Virus record (IMG/VR): IMGVR_UViG_3300004369_000056
Span: 1 to 36,111 of that record
DNA from: a virus
Reading direction: 5' to 3' (one strand)
Length of the DNA stretch: 36,111 nucleotides
Shown: in pieces, positions 12,825 to 22,821 of the stretch
Numbering within the stretch: position 1 is the first letter of the stretch
How the letters are laid out: each line of letters begins with the position of its first letter
The notes under the pieces: generated by a model
Seen by the model: only the letters and a program-made list of their open reading frames with translations
Told to the model about the DNA's origin: nothing
Database searches by the model: none
Translations under genes and position numbers: made by a program

Positions 12825-15800
12825 ATTTCTTTTCAATCTTAGGCAAATCCTTAGTTGGTGTCATACGACCCTTGTCCACTTCGTTCGCCAACCAATCACG
12901 AATGGTAACAGAGTTACCAACTGCCTGCGCTTCTTGTTGGTCAGGACCAACATAACGAATTGGGATACCGAACCAGTTAGCGATGTTGCCCAACATGCGC
13001 TCCTTGTATGAACCTTTACCGCCAGTGAAACCACCAGTAACACGGTTAACTTGACCCAATGTTGGAAAAGCGTTCTGTGCCAAATACGGAACCCTTTCAT
13101 TGATAACAAGACCACCAGTTTTAGGGTCAATGCTAACAAGTGCGTCACCGCCAACAATTTTGGCGATAGTCGCCAAAACATATTGGTCAACAACACCTTC
13201 AGCAGGAGTCTTCTTGTCTTTAAACGGTCCAACATCAATACCCAACTGTCGTCCAGCAATAAATTCAATAGGCAACTTAATTATAGGTGCAAGTTGACCA
13301 ACCAACTTTTCAGGGTTAGCAAACTGTTCCAACTGTTGTTGCAAACGAACCATAGGCAAATCAGGTGTCGCAACCCACTGACCACCCTTCTTCGTCATCG
13401 GAACATCAAACGGCAAGAACGGAACATTACGGTCCTCCGTGTCAACACCAGCAAACGCAATCGGATTATAGTCATCCAACCATGTTGGCATCAAAATATC
13501 TGCACCAACAGGTGAAGCATTAACAATACGATTATATGTGTTATATGATGATGGATGAACTAACTGTTCAACCATCTGCAACGGCACATTACGACTCGCC
13601 CAAATCCAAAACGGAACAAGCCTACGAGCAGTTTCATCCAAAGTACTAAGGTCACTGTAATCAAACTGGTAGCGAACAATACGAGCCACACCCTCGTCAA
13701 AGGTTTGTCCACGCTTCAACGAATCAATCGCCATAGGCAAACGAACAGCCCGTTCAACGAAATCGTTCTTACGAGCAATAAACTGTGTAGCCTTATTGTT
13801 AACAACCTTTTCGCTTAACTTGCCACGCATTGTCAAACTCGCCAAGTCATCAGAAATACCACGACCCGAAGATTCAGTCATCCTCCATGCCTGCTGATAC
13901 AGTTCACGCTGACTAGGGTCCATCTTGGACAAGAAACGCATCCAAGCCTCCTCGCCCTTGCCGATGGCACGGGCGGCACGGAAACCCAAAATAATATCTT
14001 CGCTGCTGACACCAGCAATATGATTCATAAAGGTCGCTGACATACCGTTACGAACAAAGAACCCGATAGTACCAGTCGCATAAGTTTTAAAGAACTGCAC
14101 ACTGTAATCGTATGCGTCCAACAACTTGCCCTGATTAGCCTTGGAACGCAACTTCTCCAAGTTTGGTTTCCAAACACTCATAATCTCATCAGGCATCATT
14201 ACACCAAGATTCGTAATCTCAGTCCAACCATCCAAAGTGTCATCAACCAAACGACCAACCAAACCACTTTTCATCAACTTCAGTTGATTCTCAATGTTCG
14301 GAATAGTTACACCCTCCAGCAACGCTAGTTGCGCCTCATCAGCATGCAAGATGTTTGTTACACGCTCATACGCTTGACGAACACTAGGGTCAACAATCGT
14401 GTCAATAGAGTCCAAAGACCTAGAAACCTTCCTAGCCCAAGCCGCAGACTGCATACCCGCCGCACCCTTAGGTGGGCGAGCAGTAACCAACAAATGCAAA
14501 TCCTGAATATCTTTAGCAAGGACAGTACCAACAGTATTGTTCCAATTCTTCAGAACCCGTGCCTGATTCAACAACATCGGCAAACGCTCTTTATAATCCG
14601 CTACAGCATCAACCTTGGGACCACCAGCAGAACCAATCCGAGGAACACCCTCAGAACGATACACAGCCTCAATTTCTTTTTCCAAAGAAGCCAACTTCTT
14701 TTCCAGTTGACCTTCCATCTTCACCAACTGTTTTTGCGCCTGCTCACGAGTAATGGTTTGCTTAACGCCACCAATCTCAATCTCAACCTTACCTGTCCGT
14801 GCTAATACTTCCTTAGCCTTCTCGGTTTTGGTCAGACGCTTAGAAGCGGCTGACTTTAAGCCACCCTTCTTCTTCCCCAAAGAAGCCAACTCTGCTCGTG
14901 CATCAGCACTAGTGAGTGCGGCTTTTTCAAGTTGAACAATTTCTTCTTCCTTAGCGGCTTTAGCCAAACTTGTTTGCAAACTTGCCTGCTCATAATCCCC
15001 ATCAAGAATACTGTTAACAAACTTGTTGCCTTTAACGGTCTGAACAGTATCACTAGCGTTGCCTGTTGCTCTTGGAAAACTATGATTATGTGGAAGAATG
15101 ACAGCAAAACTGTCATCCATCGCACCAGTGTCATCAATCAACCTAGATGGAAGCAATATGCCTTGTCGTGGGTCCTGTGGGTCAATGCTACGGCGAAAAG
15201 CACCAGCACTAAACAGTTCTTCCATAATTTCTCTAGCAAAAATGTCAACATCTTCAGGGTCAACCAAATCAGGTATCTGACGAATAGCATCATCAATCGC
15301 TTCAAATACTTCAACAATTTGTGCATCAGATATAATATCGTTAGGGTCTAATCCCATCGTGTTAAAACGAATTGTGTCAACCAATCCAGCAATAGCAGGA
15401 TAAAACTCCTCTAGTTGTGGGTCGTATGCGCCAGTTTCAATCAACTGGCGATACGCAACAGAAAACTCCTCACCCTCTAGTTGCAGACCTTTTCGTGCTA
15501 AAGCGAAACTCAAATCCTCACCAAAGTTATCAGGTGAAAAATAATCCAAGAAATCTGCTGGTTGACGCAAATCAACCAATTCTTTTTCAGGGATAGCATG
15601 GACAGCAACCGAGTCATCACCGTTAGCGAAACCAGCATCTCGTGGGCGGGTACGGAAAGCCTTGTAACCAGCCTCCTCAGGTAAAGCAATCAGGTCACCT
15701 GCTGAACCATAAAGCAAACCCTCATCAGCGTATGTAGCCTCAGCCTTGACGCTGGCAATCTGACTGTAACCACGCTCAACATTTTCCAAATCATAATAAT

Positions 15801-18189
15801 CTGATTCCAGATTGGCTCGCATCTGGGTAAACTCTGGTCCGTCTGGAAGTGCATCCATTTGCGCCCGCAACTGTCGCATCCGTGCGTTAACTTCCCGCAA
15901 CTCACGAGTAGCAGGAATACCTTTGGAGTTCATAATCTTTTCAGCCAACCATTCTGGGCTGCGACCCGCCAGAGCCGTAGGATTATGATTAGGGTAAATG
16001 GTTGCATAAATGTTACGCAACTCAATAGTTGCGGCATAACGCTCAGGGTTGTTAATCGCTGCCCGCAGGTTTGTCAACTCGTCCAAGAACACCGCATGCA
16101 AAGTTGGGAACTCTCCACGCTTAGCCGCCTCAATGGATGCCGCACGAACATTAGCCGCAGTCAAATCAGCAATAGCCGAATCCAACCTGCGAGTCAAACT
16201 AGCAATCTGCTGTGTTGTCAACGCCTTAGTTGCCAGTTCACCATTCAAAAACCTAGTTGCATAACGAACACCATACTTACCCATGTCCTGCAAACGAATA
16301 ACATTTTCTCGCACACGGCTACGCAACTGTGTTTGTGTCTTTATAATCGTTCCATGAACACGCTCCAAGCGTGTCACAAGGTCAGCATCAGGGACAACCT
16401 TCTTAATCAAAGGACGAATAATATCAGGGTCACCGAAATCAAAAGCCCGTCTAGCATAAGCGACCTTGCCCTTAACCTTTGAAATAGAAAACGCATAACT
16501 ATCCAAAATAGAAACCATATCGGTTTCAAACCACTGCAACCGACCCAAACCCTGTGCCTCTGTGGCATCACCAAAAATCTTGTTAATCTCATCAACCGTA
16601 CCAAAGCGAACAGGTTGACCTAAAAAGGTTTCAAAAATAACTTCACCAGTATCAGGGTCAACGGTTTCCCCACGCAACTTGCGATACATCAAGGGACCCG
16701 TGTTGCTGGTCAACTCCTTTAAAGAGATGTCAACACCTTTCCATTCACCTCGCTCCAAACTGCGCTGTCCTTGCACGGACATCATCCATTTTCTAGCCTC
16801 AGGTGTAACCTTGTGATGCAAATAATCGTCAATGAAACCAATCTCGGTAACATTGGTTCCGAAGTCATCACCGAACTGGCGTATTTCCGCATTAGCGGAA
16901 TTACGCAACTTGTTTTGCCATGCACGAATATCCAAAACTAACTGTTTGGTTTCTGTTGAAATAGCCGTACTAGCCATCATCTCCGACTCAGGCATTTCAA
17001 TATAACGATAAATGTTTACCGCCTCAGCGTCTTTAGCACCGATACCAACAGCCTTAGCGGCTTTGTTCCGTAAACCTTTACCAACTAAAGCCCTTTGCCG
17101 TTGAGCCAACTCAACAAGTTCTTGTTGTGCCTTACGATATGCCACTGAAGTAGTACCCTTGTAGTGTTTACTTGCAGTGAACTGCACCAAACTAGGGCGA
17201 ATATCATTATAATCTGTTCCCTGTCCTGCACGGCGACCAAGGTTTAAACCCGTAACACCCTTTAAACTCTTTGGTGTAGTAGCCGTAACCAGCCCACGAA
17301 TCGGATTATATTTACCAGCCTGAAGAACATCACCAACAGCGGCACGACCATAAGCAAAAGCGGTTTCAGCACCACCCGTCTTAGGAATAATTTTTCCAGC
17401 ATAGCGAACACCCATGCTTAGCCCTTCGGCTTCACGCAAAGCCTTGGGCACACCAGCAACACCGTACCTAGTGATACGGGCAACATCCACAGCATCATCA
17501 CCATACTTTTCAATCATGCGTATCGCCAATGCAACACGCCCTGCACGACCAGCATGATTCAATGCACCGAAACCAGCATAAGTTAAAGGGTCTGCCATAC
17601 CCGCAACAAAAACAGTTGAAATTAACTTTCCTGCGGTTGACTTATCAGCAAACTTTTCTTCAGTGAAAAACGGATTATAATGGTCCTCACGACCAGCGTT
17701 TTTAACAAACCTGTCCCAACTAGGAGCATACTGGTCAGGGTCAGAAAGAATTTTTGCTTCCTTAGCCTTGTCACCATCAAATTTTGCGGCAGTTAACTGT
17801 ATGGCACCTTCAATTTCGTTAGCCGCAGACATAGTGGTGTTGGTTAAAGGTTTAACCAAATCAGCCCACTGGTTCAGAGCATAGACAGGACCGCCAATAA
17901 CTCGTTTAGCCGCACCAATAGTACCACCAATAACACCACCCCAAATACTAGGGGACTTCTCTCCTTCAGCCTGTTTCTGTACCGTTATAACAGCCTGAAT
18001 TTTTTGGTCCTCAGACAACTTTGGGTCCCGTGCAATACGGTCAATAGCGGTCTGCAAAGTTGCATCCAACTTTTGACGGTTAGTACTTTCATCGGTTTCA
18101 GTTGCTTTTGGTTTAATAACATTACCAATAGCAATACCTTTACCAACATACGGTTTAGGAACATTTAACGGACCACGAGTTACAGCCAT
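12781..18189 (-). CDS. Very large internal virion / ejection protein (1802 aa)
   Basis: The last gene of the leftward virion unit and the longest in the window. It is mostly helical, with long coiled-coil stretches (for example around SLAKAAKEEEIVQLEKAALTS, about 1075-1200, very Lys/Glu-rich). The C-terminal third has the segment ETARRLVPFWIWASRNVPLQMVEQL followed by VHPSSYN. I associate that pattern (PFW/YxWxRNxLPLQ...PxxY) with giant internal or polyvalent phage proteins. By size and position after the tail genes it resembles the ejected core proteins of short-tailed phages (T7 gp15/gp16 type). No transglycosylase motif was found. Start at ATG 18189 behind AAGGAA. Confidence 0.7.
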   Translation of the reverse strand: MAVTRGPLNVPKPYVGKGIAIGNVIKPKATETDESTNRQKLDATLQTAIDRIARDPKLSEDQKIQAVITVQKQAEGEKSPSIWGGVIGGTIGAAKRVIGGPVYALNQWADLVKPLTNTTMSAANEIEGAIQLTAAKFDGDKAKEAKILSDPDQYAPSWDRFVKNAGREDHYNPFFTEEKFADKSTAGKLISTVFVAGMADPLTYAGFGALNHAGRAGRVALAIRMIEKYGDDAVDVARITRYGVAGVPKALREAEGLSMGVRYAGKIIPKTGGAETAFAYGRAAVGDVLQAGKYNPIRGLVTATTPKSLKGVTGLNLGRRAGQGTDYNDIRPSLVQFTASKHYKGTTSVAYRKAQQELVELAQRQRALVGKGLRNKAAKAVGIGAKDAEAVNIYRYIEMPESEMMASTAISTETKQLVLDIRAWQNKLRNSANAEIRQFGDDFGTNVTEIGFIDDYLHHKVTPEARKWMMSVQGQRSLERGEWKGVDISLKELTSNTGPLMYRKLRGETVDPDTGEVIFETFLGQPVRFGTVDEINKIFGDATEAQGLGRLQWFETDMVSILDSYAFSISKVKGKVAYARRAFDFGDPDIIRPLIKKVVPDADLVTRLERVHGTIIKTQTQLRSRVRENVIRLQDMGKYGVRYATRFLNGELATKALTTQQIASLTRRLDSAIADLTAANVRAASIEAAKRGEFPTLHAVFLDELTNLRAAINNPERYAATIELRNIYATIYPNHNPTALAGRSPEWLAEKIMNSKGIPATRELREVNARMRQLRAQMDALPDGPEFTQMRANLESDYYDLENVERGYSQIASVKAEATYADEGLLYGSAGDLIALPEEAGYKAFRTRPRDAGFANGDDSVAVHAIPEKELVDLRQPADFLDYFSPDNFGEDLSFALARKGLQLEGEEFSVAYRQLIETGAYDPQLEEFYPAIAGLVDTIRFNTMGLDPNDIISDAQIVEVFEAIDDAIRQIPDLVDPEDVDIFAREIMEELFSAGAFRRSIDPQDPRQGILLPSRLIDDTGAMDDSFAVILPHNHSFPRATGNASDTVQTVKGNKFVNSILDGDYEQASLQTSLAKAAKEEEIVQLEKAALTSADARAELASLGKKKGGLKSAASKRLTKTEKAKEVLARTGKVEIEIGGVKQTITREQAQKQLVKMEGQLEKKLASLEKEIEAVYRSEGVPRIGSAGGPKVDAVADYKERLPMLLNQARVLKNWNNTVGTVLAKDIQDLHLLVTARPPKGAAGMQSAAWARKVSRSLDSIDTIVDPSVRQAYERVTNILHADEAQLALLEGVTIPNIENQLKLMKSGLVGRLVDDTLDGWTEITNLGVMMPDEIMSVWKPNLEKLRSKANQGKLLDAYDYSVQFFKTYATGTIGFFVRNGMSATFMNHIAGVSSEDIILGFRAARAIGKGEEAWMRFLSKMDPSQRELYQQAWRMTESSGRGISDDLASLTMRGKLSEKVVNNKATQFIARKNDFVERAVRLPMAIDSLKRGQTFDEGVARIVRYQFDYSDLSTLDETARRLVPFWIWASRNVPLQMVEQLVHPSSYNTYNRIVNASPVGADILMPTWLDDYNPIAFAGVDTEDRNVPFLPFDVPMTKKGGQWVATPDLPMVRLQQQLEQFANPEKLVGQLAPIIKLPIEFIAGRQLGIDVGPFKDKKTPAEGVVDQYVLATIAKIVGGDALVSIDPKTGGLVINERVPYLAQNAFPTLGQVNRVTGGFTGGKGSYKERMLGNIANWFGIPIRYVGPDQQEAQAVGNSVTIRDWLANEVDKGRMTPTKDLPKIEKKSTKAPKITPPLILP

Positions 18190-18197
18190 GATTTCCT

Positions 18198-19397
18198 TTA
18201 CTTCTTATTGGGTACTGGAACCCATTTCTTTCCATTCCATTCCCAATGCAAACCAGCACCAGCACGAGTACTCGGCTTAGGAGGTGCAGAAGCGGCTGTC
18301 TTTTTAGCACCAGCCTTAGCAGAACCAAGATTAGCAACAACATTACCTGACTTATCATAACGATAACCAGCGGGAGCAGGACCCTTAACATCTTTTGTTG
18401 AACCATACTCCTTTGTAGTATCAGCCTTCATTTCAATAATCTTGGACAAAGCATCATTAAACTGGTCCTCAACACTAGCCTCACTACCAGCCCGTGCAGT
18501 CGCCAACTCATTCAACATCCTAGAGTAATCGGATTCTACACCAGCACCAATTTCTGCTTGACGCTGACCCAAATATGTGCGACCAGCCGCACTGGCACCA
18601 CGACTAGCGTTCCTCAAAGCCTCCAAATAGTTCTGTTGAACATCACCATACCTAGTGGCAGACTGTGATTGTAACTGGTTCATAAAGTCACCTAAAGATT
18701 TGTCCATCGCTGACTGTGACTGAACAGATTCTTCGCTTGCCCCTGCTTGACGCAAAGCCGCTAACAAAGGATTCTGAATAGCCTCCATGTTCACCATCGG
18801 CATATTAGAATATGCTGATGTTGGTTGAACAGCGTTCATAAAGTCCATCTCAGCGGAAGAAATATCTGTTTGACCTTGACCAATCAAACTTTCCAACATC
18901 TTCAACTGTCTCGCTCGTTCATTAGCAATTTGTTCTTCTTGCGGGTTATAAACATCCGACAAACGACCAAGAGCAGCCTCTTTGGCTGCGTTTGCTTGTT
19001 CTTCATATTCTGATACTGCTTGCATTCCTGAAGCGTAAGCCAACGCACGGTCCTGAGCGTCTTTCAAAGCCTTGTCGGTTGCGGCTGCACCGCCACCTCC
19101 GCCACCTCCGCCACCGCCACCCGTTCGGATTGCTTTAACAGGTTTGCCAGTAGTCAAACTAACACGATTACCAACACCATCATTAGCATCAGGATTATAT
19201 GCGCCAACCGTTGCGGTTGGTTCCTCTAACGCACGACCAGCCTTGATAAGATTCTTTTGTGCAGCAGAACCAAACATGCGTTGCTTATCAAACTGTTCCT
19301 GAATAGCGGCATTATCAGAAGCAGCCAACGCCAAACGGGCTGCCCGTTCCTCATCTGATTCACGAACCAAACGACCATTCTTATAAACAATACTCAT
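18198..19397 (-). CDS. Putative internal virion protein with poly-glycine hinge (399 aa)
   Basis: An N-terminal charged helix (about 12-60), a linker, a run of 11 glycines (coded at 19089-19121), then a long Ala/Glu/Gln-rich helical region (TDKALKDAQDRALAYASG ... NQLQSQSATRYGDVQQNY) and a basic C-terminus ending WEWNGKKWVPVPNKK. The composition is like ejection proteins of podoviruses. It is 8 nt from the next gene and has AGGAG before its ATG. It is probably part of the internal core with its two neighbours. Confidence 0.6.
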   Translation of the reverse strand: MSIVYKNGRLVRESDEERAARLALAASDNAAIQEQFDKQRMFGSAAQKNLIKAGRALEEPTATVGAYNPDANDGVGNRVSLTTGKPVKAIRTGGGGGGGGGGGAAATDKALKDAQDRALAYASGMQAVSEYEEQANAAKEAALGRLSDVYNPQEEQIANERARQLKMLESLIGQGQTDISSAEMDFMNAVQPTSAYSNMPMVNMEAIQNPLLAALRQAGASEESVQSQSAMDKSLGDFMNQLQSQSATRYGDVQQNYLEALRNASRGASAAGRTYLGQRQAEIGAGVESDYSRMLNELATARAGSEASVEDQFNDALSKIIEMKADTTKEYGSTKDVKGPAPAGYRYDKSGNVVANLGSAKAGAKKTAASAPPKPSTRAGAGLHWEWNGKKWVPVPNKK

Positions 19398-19405
19398 AAT
19401 AACTC

Positions 19406-19843
19406 CTAGTAACTAGAGAACTGACGCAACTGTGTTGCGGCATTTATAATGTCACGCTGCTTCTGTAAACGCTGCTCAGCCAAATATGATTCCAAATCCG
19501 CCTGCTGCATAGACTCATCCATAGCAATACGATTCAACTCATCCTGAATACCAGTCTGCTCTGCACCCAACTGTGCCTGCAAACCAGCGGCATAATCCGC
19601 CAAACCCTTACGAGTAATACCAGACTGAACATTAGGACCCGACAAACCACGGCGACCGTACCGTGAAACCAAAGGATTATAACCCTGAATACCAGCCTTA
19701 GTGATGTCGGCTATACGGCGTGAGCCACGCTGCTGTCCAAGCAAAGCAGCCTGCTGGTTGGCAATAGAACGCTTCTGCCTTCTAGCAATCTGAGCAGAAT
19801 CATTCTGTCCAAAGTCCTTATAATATGCCTCGGTCATGCTCAT
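19406..19843 (-). CDS. Putative internal virion protein (145 aa)
   Basis: Gln/Ala/Arg-rich helical protein. MSMTEAYYKDFGQNDSAQIARRQKRS, then QQAALLGQQRG, NPLVSRYGRRGLSG and a long helix (GLQAQLGAEQTGIQDELNRIAMDE, LAEQRLQKQRDIINAATQL). This resembles small internal core or ejection proteins that accompany the giant protein in short-tailed phages. GAGG precedes ATG 19843. The function is inferred from location and composition. Confidence 0.6.
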   Translation of the reverse strand: MSMTEAYYKDFGQNDSAQIARRQKRSIANQQAALLGQQRGSRRIADITKAGIQGYNPLVSRYGRRGLSGPNVQSGITRKGLADYAAGLQAQLGAEQTGIQDELNRIAMDESMQQADLESYLAEQRLQKQRDIINAATQLRQFSSY

Positions 19844-19844
19844 A

Positions 19845-20015
19845 TTAATACCTCGTTTGTTCCTTGAATTTAAAGGTGTTTCGTTCTTTAAGGATGTCTA
19901 TTTCGGTTTGCATCCGAGCCAACTCAGATTGAAGTGAAGCAAAGATACGCTGAAGCGCATCTTTATCCGAACCTGACAGCACGGACAGAAAGGGGGTTTG
20001 CCAGCCGTTATTCAT
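19845..20015 (-). CDS. Small coiled-coil protein (56 aa)
   Basis: ATG at 20013-20015 overlaps the stop of the upstream fibre gene (ATGA); TAA at 19845-19847 lies just before the next start. The product (MNNGWQTPFLSVLSGSDKDA...) continues as one amphipathic helix LQRIFASLQSELARMQTEIDILKERN. It is probably a small virion or assembly protein that oligomerises; no family is known to me. Confidence 0.65.
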   Translation of the reverse strand: MNNGWQTPFLSVLSGSDKDALQRIFASLQSELARMQTEIDILKERNTFKFKEQTRY

Positions 20016-20242
20016 CCGAAAATCTGTACACCCAAAACAACCTGAGCATTGTCGCCCGCAGTCGTTAAAGCCGAAACTGTTGCTGCCGCCAACTTGCTAT
20101 AAACAATAGACCCATCATCTAGTTCTGTCCCCGCTGCTATCCCTTCGGTAAAGGTTTTTACTGCTTGAAAGTTTGCGTTAACTTCTGTAGCAACGGCAGG
20201 TGTGCCGTTGGTGAAGTTGTTTGGAATATTAAGAGTTGCCAT
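20012..20242 (-). CDS. Short fibre-base-like protein (76 aa)
   Basis: NIPNNFTNGTPAVATEVNANFQAVK is the motif that opens many phage fibre proteins (NxFxNGTxAxAxxVNANF), followed by DDGSIVYSKLAAATVSAL. The protein is only 76 residues, so it is either a short connector or the N-terminal part of a split fibre. It lies 3 nt after the tail stabilisation protein gene. AAAGGA precedes ATG 20242. Confidence 0.65.
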   Translation of the reverse strand: MATLNIPNNFTNGTPAVATEVNANFQAVKTFTEGIAAGTELDDGSIVYSKLAAATVSALTTAGDNAQVVLGVQIFG

Positions 20243-20245
20243 AAA

Positions 20246-21856
20246 TTATCCTTTAATTCTCCGTGCCTGATATTTGTAACCGATACTGTTTACACCCCAT
20301 CGTTGTTGTGAAGGACCAATAAATTCTAATTGAATACATCTAGCCAAACCAAGGTTGCGACCAGCCAAAACTTTAGAACTTGCTGCACCACTAGCCCAAT
20401 CCTCACCCCATAAACCTGAACCCCACAACAAAGCGGTGGCAGGTGGCGACTGAGAAATATCAAAAATCTTTCTCTCGTTTCCTTCACCTTCAGTAAAATC
20501 ATGGTAAACCTTAACGGTAATAGATTGTGTCAAATCGGATTCCTTAACAACAAAATCGGGGCGGCGAAACATTTTCTTTTGCATATAAGAACCACCATCA
20601 AACCAGCGTGTCTTATAATAACTAGAGAAAGCAACATCACTTCCAGTGATGTTGTCCGATTGTTCGTTGTACATGTCAACCTTAATTACATACGGTTCAA
20701 ACGGATGACACATCAAACGATAATCAATTTCGTTAGAGTCCGTCCAGTTGCAACCACCAACCAAACCATAGTTATCATGTGTGGAAAACATTGTGTACAC
20801 CCCACCACGAATAGTTGGGTCCAAAACAAAATTTACTGTCGCATTAGTAGCGGTACTATCAACAGAATACGGTGCGGAAACCCACACACGGCGACCAACC
20901 CAAGAAACACTAACAGACTCAGGTTCAGCAGAGTTAATATAATTCAAGTCAATGGCTGTGCGAAGGTTATCAAACATGTCCCTGATACCAGAACCATTAT
21001 AAAAATATAGTCCCTGATTATGACTAAACCAGTAAACACCATCATCTGCTTGTGCAATAGAATGAGGATTCAAACAACCCAAACGGTTTGTTAACTCAAC
21101 AACTTGAAAGTTGTCACTAGCGTAACCAAACACAACATAAACAGCATTGGGTTTAAAAACAACTAACTGACCTGAAACAACAGCCATACCTGTAATACCG
21201 TTGCCTCCGCCAACGATATCAAAATAGTCATTTTCATCCCAGTTTTCGGGAGCGTTTTCCAAAGACCAATGAATACGATTAGGAAAATCAACACCATTAA
21301 TATCAACATGTGCAGCCCACATTTTATTAGCATGTACAATAAGATGTTCACATGTTGGCATTTTCCGTTGAGCAGCATCCTGAGTTGCCTGCCAGTCATG
21401 CGGATTAGTACCCGATGCTGTTAAAGCAAACGCATAAGTGTCAGTTGTTTTCCAAGCATATCCACCACTACCCGAATTGCCAGTAGAAATATACAAAGTG
21501 TCAGCCCACTGTGCCATACCAGCACCATGCGGACTAGAGGATATAATGTCCACGCCAGCAGATGCTTCTAAAGTCGTAAAGTTGCCACCAGTTGACTTAT
21601 AAACCTTTGTGCTATTAGCCAACATTACTGTTGGCGTAGCACCACTAAACGGAAACAACTTTTGTGGATTCCAAGTACCAGCAACCGCTGTCGTATTAAA
21701 CTGACGATAACCACCACGACTAAAGACACCACCACGAGGGTCAATTTCAACATTCAACATGTCAGGTGACTCAAAAGTTGACAACTGAAACTGGTCTGCA
21801 CGAAAGTTCAACCCACCAGTAAAATCACTCACTTCTGTAATATTTAAGCCAGCCAT
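20246..21856 (-). CDS. Tail stabilisation / tail hub protein (P22 gp10, T7 gp12-like)
   Basis: A 536-residue protein. The N-terminus NITEVSDFTGGLNFRADQFQL, then FESPDMLNVEIDPRGGVFSRGGY, is characteristic of podovirus tail stabilisation proteins, with beta-propeller-like repeats in the middle (TLYISTGNSGSGGYAW, IVHANKMWAAHVDINGVDFPN, LVVFKPNAVYVVFG, GVYWFSHNQGLYFYNG). It closes the end of the tail tube beneath the adaptor and supports the fibres. It is coupled to the adaptor gene through a TAATG overlap, which fits the adaptor-nozzle order of T7-like and P22-like tails. Confidence 0.82.
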   Translation of the reverse strand: MAGLNITEVSDFTGGLNFRADQFQLSTFESPDMLNVEIDPRGGVFSRGGYRQFNTTAVAGTWNPQKLFPFSGATPTVMLANSTKVYKSTGGNFTTLEASAGVDIISSSPHGAGMAQWADTLYISTGNSGSGGYAWKTTDTYAFALTASGTNPHDWQATQDAAQRKMPTCEHLIVHANKMWAAHVDINGVDFPNRIHWSLENAPENWDENDYFDIVGGGNGITGMAVVSGQLVVFKPNAVYVVFGYASDNFQVVELTNRLGCLNPHSIAQADDGVYWFSHNQGLYFYNGSGIRDMFDNLRTAIDLNYINSAEPESVSVSWVGRRVWVSAPYSVDSTATNATVNFVLDPTIRGGVYTMFSTHDNYGLVGGCNWTDSNEIDYRLMCHPFEPYVIKVDMYNEQSDNITGSDVAFSSYYKTRWFDGGSYMQKKMFRRPDFVVKESDLTQSITVKVYHDFTEGEGNERKIFDISQSPPATALLWGSGLWGEDWASGAASSKVLAGRNLGLARCIQLEFIGPSQQRWGVNSIGYKYQARRIKG

Positions 21857-22566
21857 TACTGTCCTAAAGTTTTACCGAGATTTTGCATCCATCCGTTAAA
21901 GGTTGGACGACCAGTGGTTCGTCCAGCCGACAACACCAAATGAGCATGACTATTAGGAGTCATAATAGACTTAACAGCCAACATAACACCCTCATCAAAC
22001 GAACGCTTATAGGCATCAGCCATCGCCACATCCTCTAAGCGTTGATACACCCGACTACAAGCATAATACGCTAAAGCAAAATGCAAATTAGCACTAGCAT
22101 CAACAAAACCACCAGTAGTAACCCAATCAACAGGTTCACGATAACCACGAACCGTCAAAGTACGAACATTGTTCGGCTTAGGAAACAAATGAATCTTTCC
22201 CTCCCAAATGCTGTAAAACAATGGGTCGCCGCTAGTGTCATACGACCCAATATAGGTGTTTTCAGCCTCATCATGGGCAACCATATCCAAACGCAAACCA
22301 ACACCAGTATTGTCCACAATAGAAACAATCTGTGCCATAGGGTCAGCAGTAAAAGTATCAATTTCGTAAGCCCGCTGCTCGGCAACCGTGTTAAAGGTAA
22401 ACGATTTTTCTAAAAAGTTCCAACGCTTCTCAATATCCAAAATACGATAATACCCGTCACGCAAATACAGGTTCAACAACGAATCAGGCAAATCCGTAGC
22501 ATCAAGGTCCGTGATATCACGAACTACCTGCCTCAACGCACTAGCAGTCATCTCGGTATAAGCCAT
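21856..22566 (-). CDS. Tail adaptor / head-to-tail connector (P22 gp4, T7 gp11-like)
   Basis: A 236-residue protein starting MAYTEMTASALRQVVRDITDLDATDLPDSLLNLYLRDGYYRIL, then EKRWNFLEKSF. This is the familiar start of tail tubular A/adaptor proteins, with the helical repeat RDG...RILDIEKRW and a later VDASANLHFALAYYACSRVYQRLED helix. It would bind below the portal and carry the tail nozzle. TAATG overlaps join it to genes on both sides. This family is the main sequence evidence that the phage has a short tail. Confidence 0.82.
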   Translation of the reverse strand: MAYTEMTASALRQVVRDITDLDATDLPDSLLNLYLRDGYYRILDIEKRWNFLEKSFTFNTVAEQRAYEIDTFTADPMAQIVSIVDNTGVGLRLDMVAHDEAENTYIGSYDTSGDPLFYSIWEGKIHLFPKPNNVRTLTVRGYREPVDWVTTGGFVDASANLHFALAYYACSRVYQRLEDVAMADAYKRSFDEGVMLAVKSIMTPNSHAHLVLSAGRTTGRPTFNGWMQNLGKTLGQ

Positions 22567-22790
22567 TATACCCCCCGTTCAGACTTAATCTTCTTCAAAT
22601 GCCCCACACAAAAATCCTGTCCACGCACCTTGTTAGCGTTACAGGTATCATCGTTTCCAGTGCATTTGTCCCCACGACCAAGATACGGTCCGCTAGGGGC
22701 AGCAATACGGGACTCGGCTACGCCTGCAAGGCGGTAGCCAGTCTGAGGAGTGCCATAATAGGCGTGGGCGGGGACAGAGTTGTTGTTCAT
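22566..22790 (-). CDS. Small cysteine-containing protein (74 aa)
   Basis: ATG at 22788-22790 (a GTG at 22793 would add one residue). MNNNSVPAHAYYGTPQTGY... is followed by LGRGDKCTGNDDTCNANKVRGQDFCVGHLKK. The three cysteines and one histidine (about C42, C48, C61, H64) form a probable zinc knuckle, a pattern I have seen in small phage head-proximal proteins. Role unknown. The end is coupled to the adaptor gene (TAATG). Confidence 0.65.
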   Translation of the reverse strand: MNNNSVPAHAYYGTPQTGYRLAGVAESRIAAPSGPYLGRGDKCTGNDDTCNANKVRGQDFCVGHLKKIKSERGV

Positions 22791-22798
22791 CACTCTTA

Positions 22799-22814
22799 GG
22801 GGGATTGTTCCCCC
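22799..22814 (-). terminator. Perfect G5A/TC5 hairpin between virion genes
   Basis: GGGGGA (22799-22804) / TCCCCC (22809-22814) with a 4-nt loop, in the 31-nt gap between the genes at 22822 and 22790. On the coding (minus) strand it is followed by TAAGAG, not a U-tract. It may attenuate transcription or stabilise the 3' end of the upstream message rather than terminate. Confidence 0.35.
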
Positions 22815-22821
22815 AAACCCT

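Noticed and set aside
14329-16482. Several long plus-strand frames inside the giant internal protein gene
   Set aside because: Antisense shadows rich in Asn/Thr/Arg; they lack ribosome sites and the minus-strand protein is continuous across them.
20501-21010. 169-codon plus-strand frame
   Set aside because: Antisense to the tail stabilisation protein; no ribosome site and shadow-like composition.
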